DNA of 64,000 bases, from NCBI RefSeq assembly GCF_006494365.1, contig NZ_VHIP01000006.1, positions 248,001-312,000 of the forward strand. Reading direction: 5' to 3'. The notes beneath the pieces were generated by a model. It was given only the letters and a program-made list of their open reading frames with translations, ran no database searches and was not told the DNA's origin. Below, piece after piece: positions 57,234-64,000 of the stretch. The translations under genes were made by a program, and so were the position numbers. Position 1 is the first letter of the stretch; each line of letters starts with the position of its first letter. The stretch comes from Aestuariibacter sp. GS-14 (GTDB lineage Bacteria; Pseudomonadota; Gammaproteobacteria; Enterobacterales; Alteromonadaceae).

Positions 57234-57541
57234 AATTCACCTCTGTGCGTTGTTGCTGTTCTGCATTACTCTAACGTTGTTATGCTTGTTTGTTGCGAGT
57301 AACGCTATATTGCCCGTATTTCTTTTTTATTTACTGCCAGACTTTATCAGGTTTATTGCCGAAAATGCCGAACATTTATTCGCAATAAATAAAGTATTAG
57401 CCAATACTTAGGTATCGGGCGTACGTTTTTTCAACTTTAGCCAAAATTACGATAATTACAATGTCATCCTTACAGGTAATCTGTCAGGATATGAGCTAAG
57501 ACTAACAACAAGTTGAATAATCACCTACAAACAACTTATTT
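57234..57541. other. Intergenic region, hybrid kinase / REC-GGDEF
   Basis: 308 bases of A+T-rich DNA between divergent signalling genes, presumably with both promoters. I see no clear consensus promoter, dyad or small gene here. Confidence 0.5.
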
Positions 57542-58459
57542 ATGCTAGCACTCGACACAAAAAAAATTGAATCCTGCACTGTACTTATTGTTGATGATGA
57601 CAATATAAGCCGCACCGTAATTTCAACGATACTCAGTGATTTGTGCCATTGCGTTACTGTGGCAAATGCTCAGGATGCACTAACGTATTGCGAGCAGCAC
57701 AGCCCTGATTTAATGGTAATCGATGTAAACATGCCCGAAATGAACGGGTTGAATTTATGTAAATCCATAAAACACAATGAAAAGCTGGACGACATCCCAC
57801 TTATATTTATCACCGGTAATGTAAGTAAGGAATCACAAATTCAGTGCTGGGAATCAGGTGGCAACGACTTTGTTTCTAAGCCAGTTGTAGCACAAACGCT
57901 CATTCATCGGGTACGCAACCACCTGCTCAGTAAACTGCGCATGGATGCGCTGGTTGAGCTTACCTTTCACGATTCACTAACCGGCTTACTCAATCGCAAC
58001 TATTTAACGCAGGAATACCCCAAACTTGCCCGGCAACTGTTGCGCAGTCAGCAGCGTCTTGGGGTTATTTTGTTCGACGTGGACAACTTTAAGCAATACA
58101 ACGATCAGTATGGCCACCTGGCTGGAGATCAATGTCTGCAGCGAGTTGCCAATATATTGCAGAAACACGCCCGCCGCTCGCGCGATGCAATGATACGCTT
58201 TGGAGGCGAGGAGTTTTTAGCCATTTTGCCAGATACCGATATGCACATCGCCAGATGCATTGCACAAGCCATTGTGGATGACGTGAACAAAGCAGGTATA
58301 CCGCATAAAAACACTGATTTTGGCAGGATCACTGTGAGTGCGGGCGCGGTTAGTACCCGCTCGTTTAATCAGGATAATTTAGACGAAATACTTGAGCTGG
58401 CCGATGTCAATTTGTATGAAGCCAAAATGAACGGTAAAAATCGCGTTGTGTGTAAATAA
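57542..58459 (+). CDS. Response regulator diguanylate cyclase (REC-GGDEF)
   Basis: 305 residues. The receiver (about 10-125) has LIVDDDNISR, phospho-acceptor Asp61 (LMVIDVNMPEMNG) and SKPVV. The GGDEF domain (about 140-305) has HDSLTGLLNRNY, FDVDNFKQYND and an intact active site GGEEF (about 221-225), with an inhibitory I-site RxxD (RSRD) five residues before it. So it should make cyclic-di-GMP with product inhibition. The ATG lacks a good ribosome site. The divergent hybrid kinase with Hpt is the obvious candidate donor. Confidence 0.92.
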   Translation: MLALDTKKIESCTVLIVDDDNISRTVISTILSDLCHCVTVANAQDALTYCEQHSPDLMVIDVNMPEMNGLNLCKSIKHNEKLDDIPLIFITGNVSKESQIQCWESGGNDFVSKPVVAQTLIHRVRNHLLSKLRMDALVELTFHDSLTGLLNRNYLTQEYPKLARQLLRSQQRLGVILFDVDNFKQYNDQYGHLAGDQCLQRVANILQKHARRSRDAMIRFGGEEFLAILPDTDMHIARCIAQAIVDDVNKAGIPHKNTDFGRITVSAGAVSTRSFNQDNLDEILELADVNLYEAKMNGKNRVVCK

Positions 58460-58463
58460 CGAA

Positions 58464-58490
58464 ACAGAGTGATCGCTCAAATCACTCTGT
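58464..58490. terminator. 10-bp hairpin between GGDEF gene and pdsO
   Basis: Perfect arms ACAGAGTGAT/ATCACTCTGT with a 7-base loop, between convergent genes. No T-run. Confidence 0.5.
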
Positions 58491-58519
58491 AACGACGGAT
58501 TACCTGCCTGGCAATATAC

Positions 58520-59242
58520 TTAGCGCTGGGCAGTTAACGTTGCATCCTCATTGCCAAGTTCAATTACCACTTTGCGATCAAAGAACGTTTGCTCACCGCC
58601 CTGATGGGCACTTTGAGATTCCCCTAGGGCCACAGTTAGAATCTGCTGGTTATCTACCCCCTTATTTATCAGATATTGTTTTACACTTATTGCCCGCTGC
58701 ATGGACAACGCCTGGTTGTATTCATCATCGCCCCGAACATCAGCATGGCCGGTTAGCCTTGCCGTTAATGACGGGTAGCCTTTTAGTGTTTTTGCTATCA
58801 AATCCAATTGCTTTTGATAGTCTGGCGCAATGTCATACGCGCCGGTTTGAAACTGCACACTGCTTTGCAATGTAATAGAAGGTTCGCTGCGTTCCTCATG
58901 CATGGCCACCTGGGTGACTGAAGCCTGTTGCATGGATTGCAATTGACTGCGCATGGCGAGCAGTGCTTTATCGCGCTCAGAGAGTAACTGTGACTGTGCC
59001 GACAGTTGTTCAGTTTTAGACGCCAGGATTTTATCCTGACGTACATCATTACCTAACATGGCGCCCATGAAACCCGCTACGGCAGCACCAACCGGACCCG
59101 CCACAATGGCACCAATTACCACACCGGTGCCCAAGCCGATACCGGGAGCATGTTCGTAATCAGACTCTTTATCCTTTGCATAGGTGCTGGTTGCAGTAAG
59201 AGAGGTGGCCATTACCAGGGCAGCTAACATTGATTTACGCAT
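58520..59242 (-). CDS. pdsO: Sortase-associated OmpA-like protein PdsO
   Basis: 240 residues. A signal peptide (about 1-22) is followed by a glycine-rich double hydrophobic segment (GIGLGTGVVIGAIVAGPVG) reminiscent of glycine-zipper proteins, a short coiled coil (about 70-105) and a C-terminal OmpA-like peptidoglycan-binding domain (about 125-235; LTGHADVRGDDEYN). This order matches PdsO of the proteobacterial dedicated sortase system. Divergent from pdsR-pdsS. The sortase and its surface-protein target, normally adjacent, are not in the window. Confidence 0.85.
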   Translation of the reverse strand: MRKSMLAALVMATSLTATSTYAKDKESDYEHAPGIGLGTGVVIGAIVAGPVGAAVAGFMGAMLGNDVRQDKILASKTEQLSAQSQLLSERDKALLAMRSQLQSMQQASVTQVAMHEERSEPSITLQSSVQFQTGAYDIAPDYQKQLDLIAKTLKGYPSLTARLTGHADVRGDDEYNQALSMQRAISVKQYLINKGVDNQQILTVALGESQSAHQGGEQTFFDRKVVIELGNEDATLTAQR

Positions 59243-59579
59243 AGTGATTTCCTTTAAACGATTGTGGTGTTTTGATTTGATGGTGCTATTAAAGCAATCG
59301 CATATGGCTTAATGATTCGGGTGTTATGGAAATGCAGGGGCAAAAAAGCAGTAACCCGGGCAAAAGTTGGCAGGATTGCCATAAATCATGCAGGAGTTCA
59401 GAGGTGCGCATGCAATATAAATACACTACAGCTCAGGGCTTGCAGCAATACGAAGTGACTGTTATGCCTGCATAAAAGTGGCAGAAATATGGCAAGTTGG
59501 GGGAATTTGTGCCGAACTTGCCACGCCACAGGCACTCTTAATGTATAGTGCCTGTACATACCTTTTGTAAGTGAAAACC
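59243..59579. other. Divergent pdsO / pdsR control region
   Basis: 337 bases between divergent pds genes, where the sortase and its substrate might be expected. No open frame encodes a sortase (no TLxTC motif). It contains the two inverted repeats described separately. Confidence 0.55.
59490..59555. promoter_or_regulatory. Two inverted repeats upstream of pdsR
   Basis: TGGCAAGTT (59490-59498) and AACTTGCCA (59515-59523) form a 9-bp dyad with 16-base spacing. Next to it ACAGGCACT (59528-59536) and AGTGCCTGT (59547-59555) form a second 9-bp dyad with 10-base spacing. Both lie within 90 bases of the pdsR start and could be binding sites for PdsR or an RNA hairpin in its leader. Confidence 0.5.
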
Positions 59580-60269
59580 ATGCCACGAAACATTGCGCTA
59601 GTAGAAGATGATATCGCCATTCGCGATAACTATACCGCGGCCCTGACGGGTCAGGGTTACACGGTAAATGCTTATGCAGATCGCCCGTCGGCCAGTGCCG
59701 CCTTTAATCAGGCTCTGCCGGATTTGGCGATCATTGATATTGGTTTAAAAGACGAGATGGAAGGCGGTTTCATGCTGTGTCAGCAATTGCGCCGGCTGTC
59801 TCAAACACTGCCCATTATTTTTTTTACCGCAAGAGATAATGACGTAGATACGATCAGTGGTTTACGAATGGGCGCAGATGATTACCTAACCAAAGACATC
59901 AGCATGGCCCATTTACTGGCTCGTATCGCCGCACTATTTCGGCGCACCGACCTGCTGGCGACGCCAAAGCAGGATAGCGACCTGATAAAGCTGGGACACC
60001 TGTTAGTGGATGTGAGCCGCATGACAGTAAGCTGGAAAGACATGCCGATTGCATTAACTGTTACCGAGTTCTGGATGTTACACGCCATCATAAAACGCCC
60101 TGGTCATGTAAAAAGCCGACAACAACTTATGGATGAGTCGCGCATGGTGGTGGATGACTCCACAATTACATCGCATATAAAGCGCATGCGTAAAAAATTC
60201 ATTCAGGCAGATGCCGACTTTGATCACATCGATACCGTGTATGGTATGGGTTACCGCTGGCAGCAGTAA
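59580..60269 (+). CDS. pdsR: Dedicated sortase system response regulator PdsR
   Basis: 229 residues from ATG 59580; a GTG three codons earlier is possible. OmpR-type: the receiver has IALVEDDIAIRDNY and phospho-acceptor Asp in AIIDIGLKDE with conserved Lys in LTKDIS; the C-terminal winged helix has LTVTEFWMLHAIIKRPGHVKSR and VYGMGYRW. Motifs match the PdsR family. The pdsS kinase starts 17 bases downstream. Confidence 0.9.
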   Translation: MPRNIALVEDDIAIRDNYTAALTGQGYTVNAYADRPSASAAFNQALPDLAIIDIGLKDEMEGGFMLCQQLRRLSQTLPIIFFTARDNDVDTISGLRMGADDYLTKDISMAHLLARIAALFRRTDLLATPKQDSDLIKLGHLLVDVSRMTVSWKDMPIALTVTEFWMLHAIIKRPGHVKSRQQLMDESRMVVDDSTITSHIKRMRKKFIQADADFDHIDTVYGMGYRWQQ

Positions 60270-60286
60270 AGGCTCAGGATGGCGCT

Positions 60287-62449
60287 GTGAAATTACGTTT
60301 TTCAATCAGGCTTCAGTTATTAGTTCTGTCATTGTTTCTGTTCGCCATTCCGTGGCTGGGGTACAAGTACGTTTGGGAATTGGAGCAGTATCTGCGTATT
60401 GGTCAGGAACAAACCATGATCGGGACTGCACGCGCAGTGGCAACTGCACTGCACGAACGCCCGGCACTGTTCGATAGTCAGTCGGCCTATTTGCAAAACG
60501 TTCGCCCTGGTACCGATCTATATGCGCCACCAATTGACGTGCCGATTCAGTTAGATGGCCGTCTGCAGGAATGGCAGGCGGTGTCGCCCCTGATACAAGC
60601 CTATAATAAAAATAATATTGTTACCTGGTTTGACGACAAAGCCCCGGTATCCATGAGCTTTCAACACATGGTAGGCCGCTACGACCAGTATTTTTATGCC
60701 ATGTTTGACGTTGCCGACGACAAGGTTGTGTTTCGAGCGCCCAATAGTTTAAGTGTGGATCGCTCTGATCATCTGCTAATTGGCATGCTGGACGCAAACG
60801 ACAGCTTACAGCGTTACATTATTTCGCCCTACAAACCCGGTTGGGTGAATGCCTACCGACTGGATGATGATCCCCGCTTCTTCAGAGCCACCGACAATGC
60901 CCTGCAAATTCAGGGGCGCTGGTTACTTACGCAACAAGGTTACAGTATTGAGCTTCGCTTCCCTATTACCATGACCTCTGGCTCATTGGCATTTGCACTG
61001 GTTGATGTAGACGATGACATCAGCCGTATAAAACAATACGCAATGGGAACTGCTAACCCAAATCAAAGTGACGATTTAGGTACAGTAGTGACGCCATCGC
61101 CGGAAATTGAGCGTATTTTGTCAGGACTGCGTTACGCTGATTCGAGGGTGTGGGTCATTGACAAGCACAAGCGGGTACTGGCGCGTTCCGGTTCAATCCA
61201 TTCATCACAGGGCTTTAATGCCGGACAGCAGCGTCCTGCCAGCCAGGGCTGGTGGGGTTATATAGAACAAAACTGGCTATTGCCGCTGTACTATCAAATT
61301 CTGACCCGCCCCCCCGGCGATTTTGTTGACGAACTGGCGGATGCCTATGCATTGGCCGGGAAAGACATTAACCGGGCGCTGGCAGGCGAACCGGACTCGC
61401 TATGGCGACTCACTCCCGACAATAAAGCAGTGATCCTGTCTGCCGCCTATCCAATCTACATTGGCGATGCGGTAATGGGTGCCGTAGTCGTTGAGCAAAC
61501 CACTCACGGTATTCGCACTCTTCGCAACCGGGCGCTGGAACAACTTTTTCACGTCATCTTAGCGGTAATGCTATTGGGTACCACAGGCCTGCTGTTATTT
61601 GCACATCGCATTTCCAGTCGTATCCGCACGCTGCGCGACAACACCGAGGCAGTGATCGACTCGAACGGAAAAATCATTGGTACCTTAACACCTTCGCGCA
61701 ATGCTGATGAAATTGGTGATTTGTCGCGTTCGTTCAGCGCCGTATTAAGTCGTTTGCAACAATACAATTCTTATCTGGAGAATATGGCGTCGAGACTCTC
61801 TCATGAACTGCGCACACCGATTGCCGTAGTGCGTTCGTCGCTGGATACCCTTAATCAGGTCCAGGATCCAGACCAGCAACAGGTGTTTTTGAGTCGTGCT
61901 CAATCTGGCATCAGTCGCCTGAGCAGCATTTTAAATAGTATGAGTGAAGCTACTCGCTTAGAACACGCCATTAGTCAGGAAGATACTGAACAGTTTGATT
62001 TGGCCCGGGTAGTAAAAGGCTGCGTTGAGGGATATCAGTATGCCTATCCGCAGCGCAAGTTCGCCTTGAAATTATCGGTTAAACAAGCGCAGCTGAACGG
62101 TTCGCCGGATCTGATTGCCCAGATGCTGGATAAAATCATTGCCAATGCAGTGGAGTTCAGCACTAAAGACAGCACTATTGCATTACATATCTGGCAGGAA
62201 AATCGCCACATTAAACTCAGTATTACTAACACGGGGCCGTTATTACCTCAGGGGATGCAATCGCAGCTTACCCAGTCGATGGTGTCGGTAAGAGCTGAAG
62301 GCAATCAGTCTGACGGACCGCCTCATTTGGGTTTAGGGCTGTATATTGCCAATATCATCGTGGCATTTCATCACGGCAGTATTGCGCTCAACAACCTGCC
62401 AGACCATACCGGCGTTTGTGTAGTAACTACCTTTCCTGCTCTGCACTAG
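60287..62449 (+). CDS. pdsS: Dedicated sortase system histidine kinase PdsS
   Basis: 720 residues from GTG 60287 (AGGA upstream). First membrane helix about 8-25; a large periplasmic region to about 415 whose first half (about 80-245) resembles a CBM9/DOMON-like beta-sandwich (PIQLDGRLQEW, YAMFDVADDKVVF, YSIELRFPI). Second helix about 418-438, then HAMP-like and HisKA (MASRLSHELRTP, His about 506) and a HATPase domain with an N box and GLGLYI. Matches PdsS. It forms an operon with pdsR; the sensed signal may be a glycan, which is inference. Confidence 0.9.
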   Translation: MKLRFSIRLQLLVLSLFLFAIPWLGYKYVWELEQYLRIGQEQTMIGTARAVATALHERPALFDSQSAYLQNVRPGTDLYAPPIDVPIQLDGRLQEWQAVSPLIQAYNKNNIVTWFDDKAPVSMSFQHMVGRYDQYFYAMFDVADDKVVFRAPNSLSVDRSDHLLIGMLDANDSLQRYIISPYKPGWVNAYRLDDDPRFFRATDNALQIQGRWLLTQQGYSIELRFPITMTSGSLAFALVDVDDDISRIKQYAMGTANPNQSDDLGTVVTPSPEIERILSGLRYADSRVWVIDKHKRVLARSGSIHSSQGFNAGQQRPASQGWWGYIEQNWLLPLYYQILTRPPGDFVDELADAYALAGKDINRALAGEPDSLWRLTPDNKAVILSAAYPIYIGDAVMGAVVVEQTTHGIRTLRNRALEQLFHVILAVMLLGTTGLLLFAHRISSRIRTLRDNTEAVIDSNGKIIGTLTPSRNADEIGDLSRSFSAVLSRLQQYNSYLENMASRLSHELRTPIAVVRSSLDTLNQVQDPDQQQVFLSRAQSGISRLSSILNSMSEATRLEHAISQEDTEQFDLARVVKGCVEGYQYAYPQRKFALKLSVKQAQLNGSPDLIAQMLDKIIANAVEFSTKDSTIALHIWQENRHIKLSITNTGPLLPQGMQSQLTQSMVSVRAEGNQSDGPPHLGLGLYIANIIVAFHHGSIALNNLPDHTGVCVVTTFPALH

Positions 62450-62456
62450 TTCTAAC

Positions 62457-62491
62457 ACGGTCAGGTCAGGGGTTATTGCTTTCCTGACCGT
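62457..62491. terminator. Hairpin between pdsS and CNNM-type gene
   Basis: 9-bp arms ACGGTCAGG/CCTGACCGT with a 17-base loop, spanning the ends of two convergent genes. No T-run, so weak. Confidence 0.35.
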
Positions 62492-63555
62492 TGCGTCATG
62501 CTGCTATCTGGTACATTTTTAAGTAACATTTGCTGCTTCCTGCGATACATCATGTAGGCAAGCCGACGCATACTCACTGCGGTATCTTTCTCATCAATAA
62601 TTTCTACCCCAAGCAAACGCTCCAGCAAATCCTCAAGTGTCAATATGCCCTCGAGCCCGCCATATTCATCTACCACTAATAACATGTGAATGTGATTCTT
62701 AAGAAAGTGGTCAAACGTGGCTGACAGCGGCATGGAGCCTAAAACGGTAACCATACTCTTGCGATAGCGGCTGAGCGGGCTATCGCCGTTGCCTCGGGCC
62801 TGGGCTAACAGTAAATCTGAACGCAACACAAAGCCGGTCACCAATTCACTGTCTTGCGATTCGTAAACCGGGATTCGCGAAAATTCGATATTGCCGTGTT
62901 TATGGAAGAATCCTTCTACACTCAATTCTTCGCTCACCGAAAAAACCTGAGTGCGATGAGTAATGGCATCCTTAACGGTAAGCGCATTTAAACTGAGCAA
63001 ACTTTTTAAAAATGCTGCCTCATGTGCATCTAACTGACCTTCTTCACCACTGAGTTCGGCCATGGCATGCAACTCTGCCCGGCTAAGTCCACGCAGTGGC
63101 GACTCTTCCTTGAACCCTTTTGTGAGCCATTGAGACATCTTTACGAATGGCAATAATACGATTACCAGATACTTCAAAAAATACGCCGTAACTGGAGCAA
63201 GCCCGCGCCAATAGGTAGCACCGAGTGTTTTAGGAATGATCTCAGAAAAGACCAGAATGAGCAGCGTGAGAATCGCTGAAATTACGCCCAGATAGGCATC
63301 GCCGAACACCACCGCTGCCTGAGCACCTGCCCCAGCCGCCCCCATCGTATGCGCTATAGTATTCAGTGTAAGTATGGCTGACAGAGGACGGTTAATGTCG
63401 TCGGTTAACTCACGGAGTAACTTACCGCTCCCCTTACCTTCTTTTTCCATTAGTGAGATGTATGCTGACGAGACACTTAAAATCACCGCTTCCGCTACTG
63501 AGCAAATAAAGGAAAAGCCCAGTGCGATGAAAATATAAATAAGCAGGAGTAACAT
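62473..63555 (-). CDS. CNNM/CorC-type membrane protein with CBS pair
   Basis: 360 residues. The N-terminal DUF21 membrane domain (about 1-140) has four hydrophobic helices with CSVAEAVILSVS, LTLNTIAHTMGAAGAG and SEIIPKTLG. A CBS pair follows (about 190-320; ILTLEDLLERLLG). The C-terminal CorC/HlyC domain of longer relatives is absent. Proteins of this family are associated with magnesium/cobalt efflux or metal homeostasis. Next to pds genes, convergent with pdsS. Confidence 0.88.
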   Translation of the reverse strand: MLLLLIYIFIALGFSFICSVAEAVILSVSSAYISLMEKEGKGSGKLLRELTDDINRPLSAILTLNTIAHTMGAAGAGAQAAVVFGDAYLGVISAILTLLILVFSEIIPKTLGATYWRGLAPVTAYFLKYLVIVLLPFVKMSQWLTKGFKEESPLRGLSRAELHAMAELSGEEGQLDAHEAAFLKSLLSLNALTVKDAITHRTQVFSVSEELSVEGFFHKHGNIEFSRIPVYESQDSELVTGFVLRSDLLLAQARGNGDSPLSRYRKSMVTVLGSMPLSATFDHFLKNHIHMLLVVDEYGGLEGILTLEDLLERLLGVEIIDEKDTAVSMRRLAYMMYRRKQQMLLKNVPDSSMTQRSGKQ

Positions 63556-63726
63556 GTTGTTCGTTCCGTTTCCTTGTCAAATTCCTGAGCTTTTATGAAA
63601 AGCCACGAACAATCCATTATGAGACATACTGATAAAGTTACAACCTTCAATCTACGACCAAAGAATAATTAACAAATAAAACATATGGTGTTACATTTTG
63701 ATTACATTCGCTGATAAGAGGTACGA

Positions 63727-63825
63727 ATGATGTCAAAAACTAGATTATGTGATCAGGTCACACTGGTATTGTACTCAGTGTCTTTAGTCATTATCACGGC
63801 AGGCATTTTCCGGGCTTATCTCTAA
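63727..63825 (+). CDS. Possible 32-residue single-span membrane peptide
   Basis: An open frame of 32 codons plus stop: MMSKTRLCDQ, then a hydrophobic run (VTLVLYSVSLVIITAGIF) and RAYL. It is preceded by AAGAGG at 5-8 bases and followed at a short distance by a hairpin terminator, which together argue that it is expressed. Could be a small membrane protein; no family is recognised. Too short to be sure from sequence alone. Confidence 0.45.
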   Translation: MMSKTRLCDQVTLVLYSVSLVIITAGIFRAYL

Positions 63826-63847
63826 GCTCCTTTATACGGACATTTAA

Positions 63848-63878
63848 AAACGCCAGGGTTAACTTAACCCTGGCGTTT
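63848..63878 (-). terminator. Terminator of the partial GGDEF gene
   Basis: 15-bp nearly continuous stem AAACGCCAGGGTTAA with its complement around a single C; the minus strand then reads TTTTTAAAT. It ends the minus-strand gene coming from the window edge, and the small plus-strand ORF can share it. Confidence 0.85.
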
Positions 63879-63938
63879 CAGTTTATCTGTAACTCACTCA
63901 GTAGTTCGGCCATATGGCACTGCCAACAAGCACTTAAT

Positions 63939-64000
63939 TCACACGATCAGGTAATTGGAGCGCCCTTGTCGCTTCACCTGATACATGGCTTCATCAGCTT
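63939..64000 (-). CDS. C-terminal end of a GGDEF-domain protein (partial)
   Basis: The last 20 complete codons before the stop at 63939 read A-D-E-A-M-Y-Q-V-K-R-Q-G-R-S-N-Y-L-I-V. This is the standard GGDEF C-terminus (AD-x-A-x-Y-x-x-K-x-x-GRN). The gene continues beyond the right edge of the window; other domains cannot be seen. Confidence 0.75.
   Translation of the reverse strand, partial: ADEAMYQVKRQGRSNYLIV

Overview
The window looks like a chromosomal segment of a marine gammaproteobacterium, most likely an alteromonad (Alteromonas and relatives). The evidence is conserved gammaproteobacterial gene order: priA-ftsN-hslVU; ftsYEX near rpoH; sfsA-dksA-gluQRS-pcnB-folK-panBC followed by yadGH. 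It is combined with genes typical of marine relatives: panP in place of panD, PEP-CTERM sorting, and the regulatory half of the proteobacterial dedicated sortase system. I see no rRNA, tRNA, transposase, prophage or CRISPR array.

Layout. 1-8.5 kb: glutathione reductase; a secreted F-type-lectin-like protein with a PEP-CTERM tail; a REC-DUF3369-HD-GYP response regulator; a large periplasmic beta-propeller/amidohydrolase fusion; a dienelactone-hydrolase-family enzyme. 8.6-16.8 kb is the most accessory stretch: a PadR/HAAS/metallophosphatase operon with a perfect 17-bp operator-like palindrome, a class-I-like HMG-CoA reductase, and a three-gene peptide-export operon (HlyD adaptor, C39-peptidase ABC exporter, single-domain LuxR regulator) with no visible substrate. 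16.8-30.7 kb is largely housekeeping: hslVU with a near-consensus heat-shock promoter, ftsN, priA, rpmE, malic enzyme, the divergent metJ/metF pair around Met boxes, yihY, pip-dtd, a yiiD-like gene, and rpoH with overlapping sigma-E-like and sigma-70-like promoters. 30.9-39.4 kb: two tandem EAL-HDOD paralogues and acpH lie between rpoH and ftsXEY, then rsmD, yjaG, yhgN and a small HTH protein. 39.4-53.6 kb: pepB, sfsA, dksA, gluQRS, pcnB (apparently starting at a non-canonical ATC codon), folK, panB, panC, a cytosolic hybrid kinase, panP, a divergent TrmB-like methyltransferase and the yadGH ABC transporter. 53.8-64 kb is signalling-rich: a membrane hybrid kinase with Hpt domain divergent from a REC-GGDEF regulator, then pdsO and pdsR-pdsS without sortase or sortase substrate, a CNNM/CorC-type membrane protein, a possible 32-residue membrane peptide, and the last residues of another GGDEF protein.

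How it fits together. Two stress links are readable in the DNA: an envelope-stress-type promoter in front of rpoH, and a sigma-32 promoter in front of hslVU. Pantothenate/CoA synthesis is complete as far as pantothenate if PanP supplies beta-alanine to PanC. Cyclic-di-GMP turnover is represented by an HD-GYP protein, two EAL-HDOD proteins and two GGDEF proteins. Two separate C-terminal protein-sorting themes (PEP-CTERM and the dedicated sortase) appear only in part, so their enzymes must lie elsewhere or be missing.

The best leads for something not well described are the pds regulatory module with a CBM9-like sensor domain but no local sortase, the substrate-less C39 exporter with its own LuxR protein and 20-bp-phased upstream repeats, and the PEP-CTERM F-type-lectin-like protein. 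Start sites were adjusted by eye from Shine-Dalgarno spacing and family alignment from memory; no database search was run.
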